Origin: Oxalobacteraceae bacterium
GTDB lineage: Bacteria; Pseudomonadota; Gammaproteobacteria; Burkholderiales; Burkholderiaceae_D
Reading direction: 5' to 3'
Assembly (NCBI GenBank): GCA_025352145.1
Contig: JANXTY010000029.1
Span: 1-63,008, forward strand
Length of the DNA stretch: 63,008 bases
Part shown: positions 19,946 through 28,536 of the stretch, piece by piece
How positions within the stretch are numbered: position 1 is the first letter of the stretch
Layout of the letters: the number at the start of each line of letters is the position of its first letter
Notes under the pieces: model-generated
Databases searched by the model: none
What the model was told of the DNA's origin: nothing
Seen by the model: the letters and a program-made list of their open reading frames with translations, nothing else
Translations under genes and position numbers: made by a program

Positions 19946-21694
19946 TTAATGGGAATGACGTGGGACGGCAGAACCACGGCTACCTACTAAAAAGTCGAAA
20001 TCACAGCCTTCATCGGCTTGCAATACATGATCGATGTACAGCCGTTGATAGCCACCAGTGCTAGCCGGGTCCGTTGATACCGGTATAGCGCGTTGTGCGA
20101 TGCGTTGTGCGATTTCTTCCTCTGTAATATCGAGGTTGAGTTTGCCGTTGCGGCAATCGAGTTCAATGATGTCGCCATCCTGGACAATGCCCAGAGGGCC
20201 GCCGGCCATCGCTTCTGGCGCTACGTGCAATACCACCGTGCCGTAAGCGGTGCCACTCATGCGCGCATCGGAAATACGCACCATGTCTTTCACGCCTTGC
20301 GCCAGCAACTTGGGCGGCAAACCCATATTGCCCACTTCGGCCATGCCGGGATAACCCTTGGGGCCGCAGTTTTTCATGACCAGTATGGAGTTGGCATCCA
20401 CCTCCAGATCGGGGTCGACAATTCTTTGTTTGTAATGATCGAAATTTTCAAACACCACCGCTTTGCCACGGTGTTGCATCAGCGCCGGGGTTGCGGCCGA
20501 TGGCTTGAGGACGGCGCCGCGTGGGGCCAGATTGCCACGCAAAATGCAGATGCCGCCGTCGGCGATCAAAGGATTGTCGAGCTGGCGAATCACTTCATCG
20601 TTGTAAGTCGGTGCATCCAGGCAGTTTTCCCAAATCGATTTACCGTTGACGGTCAACGCATTTTTGTTCGGCAGCAAATTACCTTCGCCCAAACGGCGTA
20701 TCACGCCCGGCAAGCCGCCAGCGTAATAAAATTCTTCCATCAGGAACCGGCCGGAAGGCATCAAATCGACGATGGTTGGTGTGCCACGGCCTATAGTGGT
20801 CCAGTCTTCTAGTTCCAGCGGTACGCCGATACGGCCGGCAATTGCTTTCAGGTGAATGACCGCATTCGTGGAACCACCGATGGCCGCGTTGACGCGAATC
20901 GCATTTTCAAAAGCTTCCCGGGTCAACACTTTCGACAGGCGCAGGTCTTCCCACACCATGTCGACAATGCGGATGCCGGACATGTGTGCCAGCACGTATC
21001 GGCGTGCATCGACCGCCGGGATCGCGGCGTTATGCGGCAATGAAGTGCCGAGAGCTTCCGCCATACATGCCATGGTGGAGGCGGTACCCATGGTGTTGCA
21101 CGTCCCGGCCGAGCGTGACATACCTGCTTCCGCAGACATAAATTGGTGCATCGTGATTGTGCCGGCTTTGACTTCTTCATGTAATTGCCATACGGCAGTA
21201 CCGGAGCCGATATCCTTGCCGTTAAGTTTCCCGTTAAGCATTGGTCCACCAGTGACCACGATGGTTGGGATGTCGCAGCTGGCGGCACCCATTAACAATG
21301 CGGGCGTGGTCTTGTCGCAGCCGACCAGCAAAACCACGGCGTCCATCGGGTTGCCGCGTATCGATTCTTCTACATCCATGCTCGCCAGATTGCGGGTAAG
21401 CATGGCGGTGGGACGTAAATTGGATTCGCCATTTGAGAACACCGGGAACTCAACCGGAAAGCCACCCGCCTCTAGAATGCCGCGTTTTACGTGCTCAGCC
21501 AATTGACGGAAATGCGCATTACAAGGTGTCAGTTCCGACCAGGTATTACAGATCCCAATGATGGGTTTGCCGCGGAATTCGTGGTCCGGTATCCCCTGAT
21601 TTTTCATCCAGCTGCGATACATGAACCCGTTTTTGTCCTGGCTGCCAAACCACTCCGCTGAGCGCAGCGTGATTTTCTTTGTTGATTCAGACAT
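19946..21694 (-). CDS. L-arabinonate dehydratase (IlvD/Edd family)
   Basis: Iron-sulfur sugar-acid dehydratase of 582 residues that turns L-arabinonate into 2-keto-3-deoxy-L-arabonate. Candidate [2Fe-2S] ligands are Cys58 (SELTPCNAHF), Cys126 (LVGCDKTTP) and Cys199 (SAGTCNTMG), one residue off the 59/127/200 set I recall for characterised rhizobial arabinonate dehydratase. The C-terminal SDARMSGTAYG motif carries the catalytic Ser. This separates it from the [4Fe-4S] phosphogluconate dehydratases. First gene of the araC-araD1-dehydrogenase run; a palindrome lies about 110 bases upstream. Confidence 0.92.
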   Translation of the reverse strand: MSESTKKITLRSAEWFGSQDKNGFMYRSWMKNQGIPDHEFRGKPIIGICNTWSELTPCNAHFRQLAEHVKRGILEAGGFPVEFPVFSNGESNLRPTAMLTRNLASMDVEESIRGNPMDAVVLLVGCDKTTPALLMGAASCDIPTIVVTGGPMLNGKLNGKDIGSGTAVWQLHEEVKAGTITMHQFMSAEAGMSRSAGTCNTMGTASTMACMAEALGTSLPHNAAIPAVDARRYVLAHMSGIRIVDMVWEDLRLSKVLTREAFENAIRVNAAIGGSTNAVIHLKAIAGRIGVPLELEDWTTIGRGTPTIVDLMPSGRFLMEEFYYAGGLPGVIRRLGEGNLLPNKNALTVNGKSIWENCLDAPTYNDEVIRQLDNPLIADGGICILRGNLAPRGAVLKPSAATPALMQHRGKAVVFENFDHYKQRIVDPDLEVDANSILVMKNCGPKGYPGMAEVGNMGLPPKLLAQGVKDMVRISDARMSGTAYGTVVLHVAPEAMAGGPLGIVQDGDIIELDCRNGKLNLDITEEEIAQRIAQRAIPVSTDPASTGGYQRLYIDHVLQADEGCDFDFLVGSRGSAVPRHSH

Positions 21695-22073
21695 GCATTT
21701 CTCCTAGTTTTCATGTTGCCCAGTCAAATGATAGTCTTCAAACAGGGCAATAACGACGGAATTTTAGAGATTTAAAGGATGTCTTTCCAATCAATTTTTA
21801 TTTGTAATTGATATTCAATTGGGGATCAGGAAAAAATGGGGAGCAGGCTGGCAAAAAAACGCTGTAGCGTCGGACGGTCGGTACAAAAGAGCCGATTAAC
21901 GGACAGCCGCTTATGTTGCAAAAACACTATAATGTAAGATGCTATAATTTCTAGCATTAGGGCCATTTTTTAGAGATTGCATCCATACGGTACTTTGAAA
22001 ATAAGGATGTGCTGTGGGTGATTTCCCCTCTCTATAAGCCCGACTAAGGTGTGCCGTCATAGGATAAATTGAC
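21695..22073. promoter_or_regulatory. Intergenic region between arabinonate dehydratase and NERD gene
   Basis: 379 bases between divergent genes. It holds an AATTGA-TAT-TCAATT palindrome at 21806-21820 with a further TCAATT half-site at 21791, placed to regulate the arabinose genes. Two plus-strand TATAAT boxes (21928-21933 and 21943-21948) could serve the rightward gene. No convincing -35 elements or RNA genes are seen. Confidence 0.45.
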
Positions 22074-22796
22074 ATGTTAATTAAGCGTTTGACGCCAGCC
22101 CATACCTATTTGCAATACCTTGATCATGACTCAATCATGCGGGGTGATGAAAAAGGATTGATGCACCCGGTCGACAACGACAAAACGCGCGCGGCGATGC
22201 AGGCCACCTATGATGTTGCGGATAATTTTGATCGTATATTTGAAAATCGTTCGGATGTCGCGGTTTTGCATGATTTACGTTTTCATGGTGCCGATGGCAA
22301 TTTGCATATCGATCATTTGTTCATTACCCATAATTTCCATGTCTTCATTGTTGAATCGCGTACCTCGGGCGTGACACTCTCTGTTGACAATGCAAAAAAA
22401 TTTACCGCCACTGATCATGCGGGAAATACGTGTGCAATTCCGTCGCCTATCCGCCAGCTCAAGCGTAATCGTGAAATATTTAAACGTGTGCTGCGTAAGC
22501 TGGAGCTGCCTAAACGCTTCGGCCGTGAACTTGAGCCAAGTTTTCACCATTATTTATTAATCAGTCCTGATACGATTTTGTTTAATCGTTCTGGGATCGA
22601 TTTTGATTTTTTCATCACCGCACCTCAACTGGTTGCGTTGATTAACATACACGCGCAGCAGCGTTCCTTTTTGAGTTTTTTTCAAAAAATGCCCGCCACT
22701 CAGTTGCGTCGCACCGCGCGCCAAATTGCTAAAATACATGCGCCGAAAAAAGTCCGTTTTTCCAGCAAATTCAGGCATGTAGATAGGCCCGATTAA
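22074..22796 (+). CDS. NERD (nuclease-related domain) protein
   Basis: Protein of 240 residues. Residues about 60-105 match the NERD domain, a PD-(D/E)xK-like nuclease fold: DVAVLHDLRF, then IDHLFITHNFHVFIVESRTSG. The usual motif is IDH...VIETK; here the E-x-K is E-S-R, so the catalytic Lys is replaced and activity is doubtful. The C-terminus is basic. It stands alone between the arabinose genes and arfB; substrate and role are unknown. Confidence 0.72.
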   Translation: MLIKRLTPAHTYLQYLDHDSIMRGDEKGLMHPVDNDKTRAAMQATYDVADNFDRIFENRSDVAVLHDLRFHGADGNLHIDHLFITHNFHVFIVESRTSGVTLSVDNAKKFTATDHAGNTCAIPSPIRQLKRNREIFKRVLRKLELPKRFGRELEPSFHHYLLISPDTILFNRSGIDFDFFITAPQLVALINIHAQQRSFLSFFQKMPATQLRRTARQIAKIHAPKKVRFSSKFRHVDRPD

Positions 22797-22822
22797 ATGC
22801 CGCGCAAGTTGGATTGAAGGTA

Positions 22823-23260
22823 TCATTCTCCCATTTTTTTTCTCAAGATCTTGTCCTGACCGCGTTTGACTTTGCTTTCTACGCGTTTCACTTGCGAACT
22901 TTTTGTCGGTCTGGTCGCTTTACGCAGGGTTGGCAGGACGCTGGCGGCACACACCAGCTCTTCAAGTCTTTGTACAGCTTGCGCCTTGTTATTTTCCTGG
23001 CTACGTGAGCGTTGCGCTTTGATTACGATCACCCCCTCTTTGGTAATGCGTTGATCAGCCAGGGTCAATAATCGTTCTTTGACAAAGGCAGGTAGGGAGG
23101 AAGCGGCGATATTAAAACGCAAGTGAATCGCCGAGGAAACCTTATTGACATTTTGCCCGCCCGGCCCCTGTGCCCGTATCGCGCTAAACTCAATTTCGCT
23201 CAGCGCAATCACACAATCTTTGGTGATCTGGAGCCAGTCTGATTTAATTACATCCATCAT
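22823..23260 (-). CDS. arfB: Alternative ribosome-rescue factor ArfB (peptidyl-tRNA hydrolase)
   Basis: Class I release-factor-like protein of 145 residues. The GGQ catalytic motif is at 34-36 (AQGPGGQNVNK), and the basic C-terminal tail (KATRPTKSSQVKRVESKVKRGQDKILRKK) enters the empty mRNA channel of stalled ribosomes. There is no codon-recognition domain, which separates it from RF1/RF2. It frees peptide from ribosomes stalled on non-stop mRNA. Nearest neighbour is a GNAT gene 17 bases upstream on the same strand. Confidence 0.95.
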   Translation of the reverse strand: MMDVIKSDWLQITKDCVIALSEIEFSAIRAQGPGGQNVNKVSSAIHLRFNIAASSLPAFVKERLLTLADQRITKEGVIVIKAQRSRSQENNKAQAVQRLEELVCAASVLPTLRKATRPTKSSQVKRVESKVKRGQDKILRKKMGE

Positions 23261-23277
23261 TGTCTCTCGTGTGCAAT

Positions 23278-23826
23278 TCAGTCTTTATTCCAGTTCTGCT
23301 CAAGTATCGAATAAAAATGTAGGTCGTGCCAACCACCATCCCAACATCCCATCTCACGATGAACACCTTCAAAGTAAAAATCGAGTCGTTTTATCAGAGC
23401 GATAGAAGCGATGTTATGGGGAGATATTTCTGCATGGATTCGATGCAAAAACATATGCGAAAATCCATATTCAATGATAGTGCGCAAGGCCTCCTCCATA
23501 TAACCCTTGCCATGAAATTGTTGTGCCAGTTCATAGCCGACCATACAGTTATGCCAGCTCTTATTCCATCGAAAAAATCCCGCTGTGCCGATTAAGACCC
23601 CATTTAGTTCAATGCCCCAGCGAATCCCGACCGCAGTCTTGCGCCAATCAGCATAGGTTGCCACCAGTATTTCTATTTGCTCCTGATCGACAATCGGCTC
23701 AACGCCGTACCAACGCATGGTTTCGATGTTGGAGTAAATAGCAAGCAAGGCATCTCTATCGCCAAGTCCAATTTCACGTAACGTCAGGCGTTTCGTTGTG
23801 AGGCAGGGAAAATCTTGAGTGGGCAT
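23278..23826 (-). CDS. GNAT-family N-acetyltransferase (RimJ/RimL type)
   Basis: Protein of 182 residues with the GNAT fold: an N-terminal TKRLTLREI strand, the GTAGFFRWN and VGYELAQQFHGKGYMEEAL acetyl-CoA loop, then the HAEISPHNIASIALIKRLDFYFEGVHRE region typical of RimJ/RimL-like acetyltransferases. These modify ribosomal protein N-termini, other proteins or small amines; the target here cannot be told. Upstream of arfB on the same strand, possibly co-transcribed. Confidence 0.88.
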   Translation of the reverse strand: MPTQDFPCLTTKRLTLREIGLGDRDALLAIYSNIETMRWYGVEPIVDQEQIEILVATYADWRKTAVGIRWGIELNGVLIGTAGFFRWNKSWHNCMVGYELAQQFHGKGYMEEALRTIIEYGFSHMFLHRIHAEISPHNIASIALIKRLDFYFEGVHREMGCWDGGWHDLHFYSILEQNWNKD

Positions 23827-23944
23827 AGTGTTGATTGGTGGCGTTGATTACTTTGTGCGAAGACGATAGCCAGAGATTACATTATCATTCGTCTAGCCGT
23901 CCGACAAGCTGGACGAAGGCCCCTTTATTTTTTACGACAACGCA

Positions 23945-24427
23945 ATGAAATTTGAACACCTGATTGAAATCAATGATCCGCTTAACCCCCTGGTAGATCT
24001 GCTATCGACCGACCAAGTATGGTGCGGCCTCGTCTTGCGCGCGGAAGCGCCGATGTTATTTGTACCGCATCTGGATGAATGCCGCTTGTATGATCGTACA
24101 GAGACTGAAGTAGCGCGCGCGTTACGCTATGGTGAATTGACGATTGTCGATCGTGTTGTATTTACTGTGCCGACAAAAATTACCTACCTGATTGCCGCGC
24201 AAAAAGACATTGCGCAGTCGTCTCTGGTGATGACCATCGAAGAACCCGAACCGGATGCCTTGTTCTTACGATTTCAGTATGATGATGGAAATGATGAAGC
24301 CACCGATGCTGCCAATGCGATGTATAACGATTTTCGCCGTTCCGCCTATGTGGAATCGGACATCGATACCATACGTATTATTCGCGAGCTGGCACAACAA
24401 GGGCGCTTCAATGCGCCTTTGGCTTAA
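23945..24427 (+). CDS. SRPBCC-fold AtaL-like protein (DUF1857)
   Basis: Protein of 160 residues. The FEHLIEINDPLNPL start, the WCGLVLRAE segment and the C-terminal FRRSAYVESDIDTIR..RELA pattern match the AtaL-like/DUF1857 branch of the SRPBCC hydrophobic-ligand-binding fold. No catalytic role is established for the family. It lies just outside the PKS cluster on the other strand, and I see no reason to assign it to that pathway. Confidence 0.8.
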   Translation: MKFEHLIEINDPLNPLVDLLSTDQVWCGLVLRAEAPMLFVPHLDECRLYDRTETEVARALRYGELTIVDRVVFTVPTKITYLIAAQKDIAQSSLVMTIEEPEPDALFLRFQYDDGNDEATDAANAMYNDFRRSAYVESDIDTIRIIRELAQQGRFNAPLA

Positions 24428-24647
24428 ACCTAGAAACGGCAGTTGACCGCTTCGCCGCTTTGATAAGTGTTTAAATTAGTTGAGTGAAATGTTACTTGTT
24501 TGCTTCTCCCATTGGGTGAGAGCGCGACGAACATGATTGCGCATTTTTTCGGTTCCCTGACTGTGTTGCTCCTCCTGGCAGAATACAGTCTGCGTCGTTA
24601 TCTCCTTTGCAAGGGGGTATTTAGGGCTACCCTGATTAAGTGTAGCC

Positions 24648-25442
24648 TTAGGTCGATTCCCGCCATAAGTCACAATCAAACGCCGCCTCCGATTCGAGCG
24701 GCACAATTTTTTGCATCAGCAAATGTTGATCCGGTTCTGCGGAACGTTCGACGCAAACCGACACAATAAAATCTGACTCCGGGCGCAGTTGCCAGAAGCG
24801 CCAACGAGAGGGTGCATCATTCAATGACGGATGCATCGACATGCTGACCTGACCCTCGCGCGGAAAATGGAATTCAAACTGATTTAAGGGAATAGACAAA
24901 CCCATGCCTCGCGCCTTGATGTAGGCTTCCTTAAGCGTCCAATATTGAAAAAAATAATCGCACTGCCTTTCCCCAGGTAAATCATTTCGTTCATTTTGTG
25001 CAGTGAGTGCGGCAACTTCACCCAGCGAAAAAAAATGTTCCGCGATATCAAGCGAAGGCTGCCGAACGTGCACGTTCTCCGCATCAACGCCAAGATTTTT
25101 TTCTCTGCTTACTCCCAAAACAATCAAGCCTTGCGTGTGCGAAATATTGAACGTAATTTCTTGGGCCGCTGGATCAGCGTTCGCAATCTCCGGCTTTCCA
25201 TACGCATTCGTGGAAAACAGCCACTGCTCAGGTGAGATTGACGCATAGCGCGACAATACCGTCCTCACTAAAGCACGCGTAACCAGATACCTCCGTTGAT
25301 CGTTTTCGAAATGGAAGCGCTTTTCCTGAAGGCGCTCCTCGTGTGTCAGAAGTTGACGATAGCGGTTCAATAATCCGAGATCTCGAATATCTTCATAGAA
25401 AACAAACCACAAATGAATTTCGCCCGATTCAATTTTCCGCAT
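24648..25442 (-). CDS. Sfp-type 4'-phosphopantetheinyl transferase
   Basis: Activates carrier proteins by attaching the CoA-derived phosphopantetheine arm to the ACP serine. The three family motifs are present: the GKPEI substrate loop, the Mg-binding GVDAENV, and the FFSLGEVAAL plus YWTLKEAYIKARGMGLSIPL signature. About 264 residues from the ATG at 25442; a GTG at 25472 would add ten. Last gene of the minus-strand PKS run, so it probably serves the nine embedded ACPs and the discrete ACP of this cluster. Confidence 0.95.
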   Translation of the reverse strand: MRKIESGEIHLWFVFYEDIRDLGLLNRYRQLLTHEERLQEKRFHFENDQRRYLVTRALVRTVLSRYASISPEQWLFSTNAYGKPEIANADPAAQEITFNISHTQGLIVLGVSREKNLGVDAENVHVRQPSLDIAEHFFSLGEVAALTAQNERNDLPGERQCDYFFQYWTLKEAYIKARGMGLSIPLNQFEFHFPREGQVSMSMHPSLNDAPSRWRFWQLRPESDFIVSVCVERSAEPDQHLLMQKIVPLESEAAFDCDLWREST

Positions 25443-25501
25443 CGCGCTACGCCTTAATGCGCCAGCGGGCACGCCCTTGCATCGCGCGCAGTTGATTACT
25501 T

Positions 25502-26479
25502 CTACGCTGCGTCAACGCGATGCTCTCGGTGCATTTTGGAAACCATGTCATTGATATTTTTCACATCTTTCCCCCACGGAGTCAACGTGGTCGCCACGGT
25601 TGAGCGGGAGGTGTTGGGTAAGCCGTACTTTAGAAATGTCGCCAGCGTTCCCGCCGGACCTAGATCAATATAGCGATAATTTCCGCGCGTTTCCAGATAG
25701 GCGATCGTTTCTTGAAAGCGAATGGGTTCTCTTGCAGCCTTCCAGAAATAATCTTCCGTCAGCGACTCCAAAATCCGCGCCTGGGTACAACATATCATGG
25801 GAATCACCGCACGCTTGTACAACATCGATTGAAAGAAGCGCTGCCCAGGAATTTTTGCCGCATCGATGCCATCTGAATGAAACGCGAACGTAACCGGGAC
25901 TCGCTGAAAGTTTACATTTTTCTCCCGCAGAAAAGCCTCCACAGGTGCGAACCCATCCTGTTTTACTGCGACTACGAAGTGGCTGGAAAAATTGTAAGAG
26001 GCAATAGTGCAATGATTGCGCAAGGCCTCATCTTCATAAAGCGCGGGAGCGGCGAATATGGCAATCATGCCGCCGGGAGGACAATATTTTTCGCAGACGG
26101 CCGCTTGATTTACCACCGCCTGCAATGCGTCTTCAACGTCAATGCAACCCGATACCGTTGCTGCGGCAAACGCGCCCATGCTTGTGCCGAGCGTAAGATC
26201 TGGATGGATCCCTGCCTCGATTAAGGTTTGCGCCAGCGCGTACTCCACCATAAAAATGGCGGGATTCGTCAACAGCATGCGGTCGAATATTTTCGCTTTG
26301 GAATGGCCGTCGTGATACAAGGTGTCTATCACCGAGCAGCCCGCCAGTTCACGCACGCGTGCATCCAACCACTGCATTGAGGATCGGAACACCGGCACTT
26401 CCTTGAACAACTCTTGACCCATTTGAAAATATTGGGCGCCTTGTCCAGAAAACATAAATACAATTTTAGGGCGAACCAT
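25502..26479 (-). CDS. Free-standing AT-fold protein, probable acyl hydrolase
   Basis: Protein of 325 residues with the acyltransferase fold: an N-terminal FSGQGAQYFQMGQ, the nucleophile elbow GTSMGAF in place of the GHSLGE of malonyl transferases, and the His motif FAFHSDG. In trans-AT systems the second AT-like protein with altered elbow (PedC/PksD-like) removes stalled acyl groups from ACPs rather than loading malonyl. I infer that role here because a canonical malonyl AT lies next to it. It could instead load an unusual unit. 55-70 bases upstream of the PPTase. Confidence 0.82.
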   Translation of the reverse strand: MVRPKIVFMFSGQGAQYFQMGQELFKEVPVFRSSMQWLDARVRELAGCSVIDTLYHDGHSKAKIFDRMLLTNPAIFMVEYALAQTLIEAGIHPDLTLGTSMGAFAAATVSGCIDVEDALQAVVNQAAVCEKYCPPGGMIAIFAAPALYEDEALRNHCTIASYNFSSHFVVAVKQDGFAPVEAFLREKNVNFQRVPVTFAFHSDGIDAAKIPGQRFFQSMLYKRAVIPMICCTQARILESLTEDYFWKAAREPIRFQETIAYLETRGNYRYIDLGPAGTLATFLKYGLPNTSRSTVATTLTPWGKDVKNINDMVSKMHREHRVDAA

Positions 26480-26522
26480 AAGCGGTGAGAAATTTCCCGG
26501 TTGGGTTGAGTGGTTGAGTTAT

Positions 26523-26606
26523 AAGTACACGCTGATAAAAATGGTGGGGTCGATGTGGGGCAGACATTCACAATTAGTAGCGTGTACTTTATCGGCATGT
26601 ACTTTA
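26523..26606. repeat. Inverted and direct repeats between the two AT genes
   Basis: AAGTACACGCT (26523-26533) and its perfect reverse complement (26579-26589) are 45 bases apart. The nine-base unit TGTACTTTA also repeats directly at 26583-26591 and 26598-26606. All lie between the stop of the malonyl AT gene and the start of the acyl-hydrolase-like gene. This could be a regulatory site or RNA hairpin. Confidence 0.5.
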
Positions 26607-27500
26607 CTATGCAGCGGCAGCGTTCAAGGGTTGCCCATAGTCCTGCCGAATGCGTTGAATAAGGCGCGACAAAATATCTCCCGGTCCAATTTCATGAAAT
26701 GTCGATGCCCCGGACTCCAGCAAATAATGAATGGTTTTTGTCCATTGAACGGGGCTCGAAATCTGCTTCACCAACAGTTCACGTGGCGACACAACGGAAT
26801 CGCCATTTTTATATGGCTTTGCCGTAACGTTCGACATGACCAACACTGTCGGCTCTTGAAAAACCACTTCAGAAAGAAAGCGATCGAATGCAATTGCCGC
26901 CGCCTCCATATACCGCGAGTGAAATGCTGCGCTTACAGGCAAGGGGATAAAAGCATCCGCGCCTGCTTTGCCAAATAAGGGTGCCGCGCGCGTAATGTCT
27001 TCCACCGGACCGGAAATAATGGTTTGCACCGGTGAATTGAAATTGGCAACATCGATCCCGCTCAACGCGTGCTCGTGAATAAGTTGAGTAACACGCTCCG
27101 CATTCATGCCAATGACCGCGGCCATACCGCCGTTGCGCGCCTGGCCCATCAATTCGCCGCGTTTTTTTACCAGGCGCAATCCCGTCATAAAATCAAATAC
27201 GCCCGCAGCATGGAGCGCGTTGTATTCGCCCAGGCTATGTCCCGCCAGAAACTCGGGACGCAGGCCGTCAGCGTGCGCCTTAAAATAATGCAGGGCATTC
27301 ACCACGTACAGGGCCGGTTGTGTGAACACGGTGTTATGTAATTTTTTTTCAGGATCTTCAAGACATAAGGTACGGATCGAATAGCCGAGCAGATCATTTA
27401 TCTCGCCCTCTATATCCCTAAACTCGCTGACTTCGTCAAAGAAATTTGCGCCCATTCCCAATCGTTGCGAACCTTGTCCGGTAAAAACAAAAGCATCCAC
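26607..27500 (-). CDS. trans-acting malonyl-CoA:ACP acyltransferase
   Basis: Supplies malonyl units to the AT-less PKS modules. Protein of 297 residues with the N-terminal FTGQGSQRLGMG, catalytic Ser in GHSLGEYNAL, and the malonyl-selective AAFHSRYM motif with catalytic His, as in PksC/BaeC-type enzymes. The C-terminal FHEIGPGDILSRL is standard. Start is GTG at 27500 with an AGGTGA site. It is the only canonical malonyl AT in the window, consistent with all modules lacking AT domains. Confidence 0.93.
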   Translation of the reverse strand: MDAFVFTGQGSQRLGMGANFFDEVSEFRDIEGEINDLLGYSIRTLCLEDPEKKLHNTVFTQPALYVVNALHYFKAHADGLRPEFLAGHSLGEYNALHAAGVFDFMTGLRLVKKRGELMGQARNGGMAAVIGMNAERVTQLIHEHALSGIDVANFNSPVQTIISGPVEDITRAAPLFGKAGADAFIPLPVSAAFHSRYMEAAAIAFDRFLSEVVFQEPTVLVMSNVTAKPYKNGDSVVSPRELLVKQISSPVQWTKTIHYLLESGASTFHEIGPGDILSRLIQRIRQDYGQPLNAAAA

Positions 27501-27531
27501 GTCAATGTCACCTTTTCTTCGTTATGGCAGC

Positions 27532-27593
27532 GCTAAAAATCGTAGCAATCGATCGATAATTGTCGACGCACAGTGGCGTCGTCGATTTTTAGC
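27532..27593. repeat. Nested inverted repeat upstream of the malonyl AT
   Basis: GCTAAAAATCG (27532-27542) pairs perfectly with CGATTTTTAGC (27583-27593). Inside it GACGC (27565-27569) pairs with GCGTC (27576-27580). It lies between the stop of the unknown gene (27650) and the AT start (27500). It could be a terminator/attenuator or an RNA-processing hairpin. Confidence 0.55.
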
Positions 27594-27649
27594 AGCGGCT
27601 TTTTTGAAATACAAAGCTCCAAAAAAAATAGGAGCACTTTTTACGCAAC

Positions 27650-28183
27650 CTACTGGTAATAAATTTGTGCGGATAGCTCCGCAAGTTCCCGTTTGATTTC
27701 ATCGCCACGGAAATAGAGAACAGCCGCAGAACTGCCACTGATCAATACTTCCAGATAGGGCTCTGCGACAGTGGCCGAAGGGTCGACGCAATGCCGCAAG
27801 AATTGCAGATTGTCTTGCTCATCTTCAACAATCACCGGCACCGCAAGCGCCAGGCCCATCTCCTGCCGCGCTGCGATGAAGCTATTGGCAGGCGCCCTCT
27901 GCACATCGCCTTCTTTGGGAACGTAGAGGCGACACATCTTGCTACCAATCCAGACATCATCACTGGCTACTTCGGGCGCACGCGTCGATTCTGCATTCTT
28001 AGTCGCGAAGTCGGTTGGCAACTTACGCCGGATTTTTCGCACGGTGAGAGAACTGTCCTGAAGTGAATTCATCGACTCTAGCGTGCGAATCCGTAATAAT
28101 TTTCGCGCATCGCGCCACAAGCTCCGCCTTTTTTCATGCCCCGCATGAATCATGAATTTAGTAATATTAAGTGTGCTCTTCAT
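27650..28183 (-). CDS. Protein of unknown function in the PKS cluster
   Basis: 177 residues from the ATG at 28183, which has a strong GGAGG ribosome site. I do not recognise it. The N-terminal half is basic (KRRSLWRDARKLLRIR, VRKIRRKLP) and the C-terminal half looks alpha/beta (LALAVPVIVEDEQDN, YLEVLISGSSAAVLYFRG). No signal peptide, membrane helix or catalytic motif is seen. It lies between the flavoprotein and malonyl AT genes in the same orientation. A 39-bp element 130 bases upstream recurs upstream of the first PKS gene, suggesting shared control. Confidence 0.7.
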   Translation of the reverse strand: MKSTLNITKFMIHAGHEKRRSLWRDARKLLRIRTLESMNSLQDSSLTVRKIRRKLPTDFATKNAESTRAPEVASDDVWIGSKMCRLYVPKEGDVQRAPANSFIAARQEMGLALAVPVIVEDEQDNLQFLRHCVDPSATVAEPYLEVLISGSSAAVLYFRGDEIKRELAELSAQIYYQ

Positions 28184-28313
28184 CGTGCCTCCGTCAAAGA
28201 ATAGTTCTGCCTCGAATCGAAACGCCTTCAGAAATTCACTTGTGGGCCACCGTGACTTCACCGACACTCAGAAGGAGTTGTTAATCCTATTTTGGACCTG
28301 CGACGTGCATCAT

Positions 28314-28352
28314 TCAATGCTTTCGTATTGGTCAATCCATTCGACGATATGC
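28314..28352 (-). repeat. Copy A of a 39-bp element shared with the PKS upstream region
   Basis: 35 of 39 bases match 62177-62215, same orientation relative to the minus-strand gene downstream. The core TTTCGTATTGG recurs a third time at 28407-28417. It ends 130 bases from the start of the unknown gene. Candidate operator or promoter element. Confidence 0.6.
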
Positions 28353-28536
28353 CTGAGTTACCTGTCGTAGCAAAGAAAAATACACCCCCGCAACAATGCC
28401 TCACGATTTCGTATTGGTTATGTTTTTTCGCAATAGACTCTAAGAAAGCATCGTTACTATGTCGCTATAGGCATTACCTTATGTCGATAAAAATAAACGC
28501 ACTCATTCAAGTGGGAAATCGAGCAGCGAGCAGCTT

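Noticed and set aside
23945-24427. SRPBCC protein as a polyketide cyclase of the cluster
   Set aside because: It resembles the AtaL/DUF1857 branch rather than aromatic cyclases, lies on the other strand outside the operon, and the PKS is modular.
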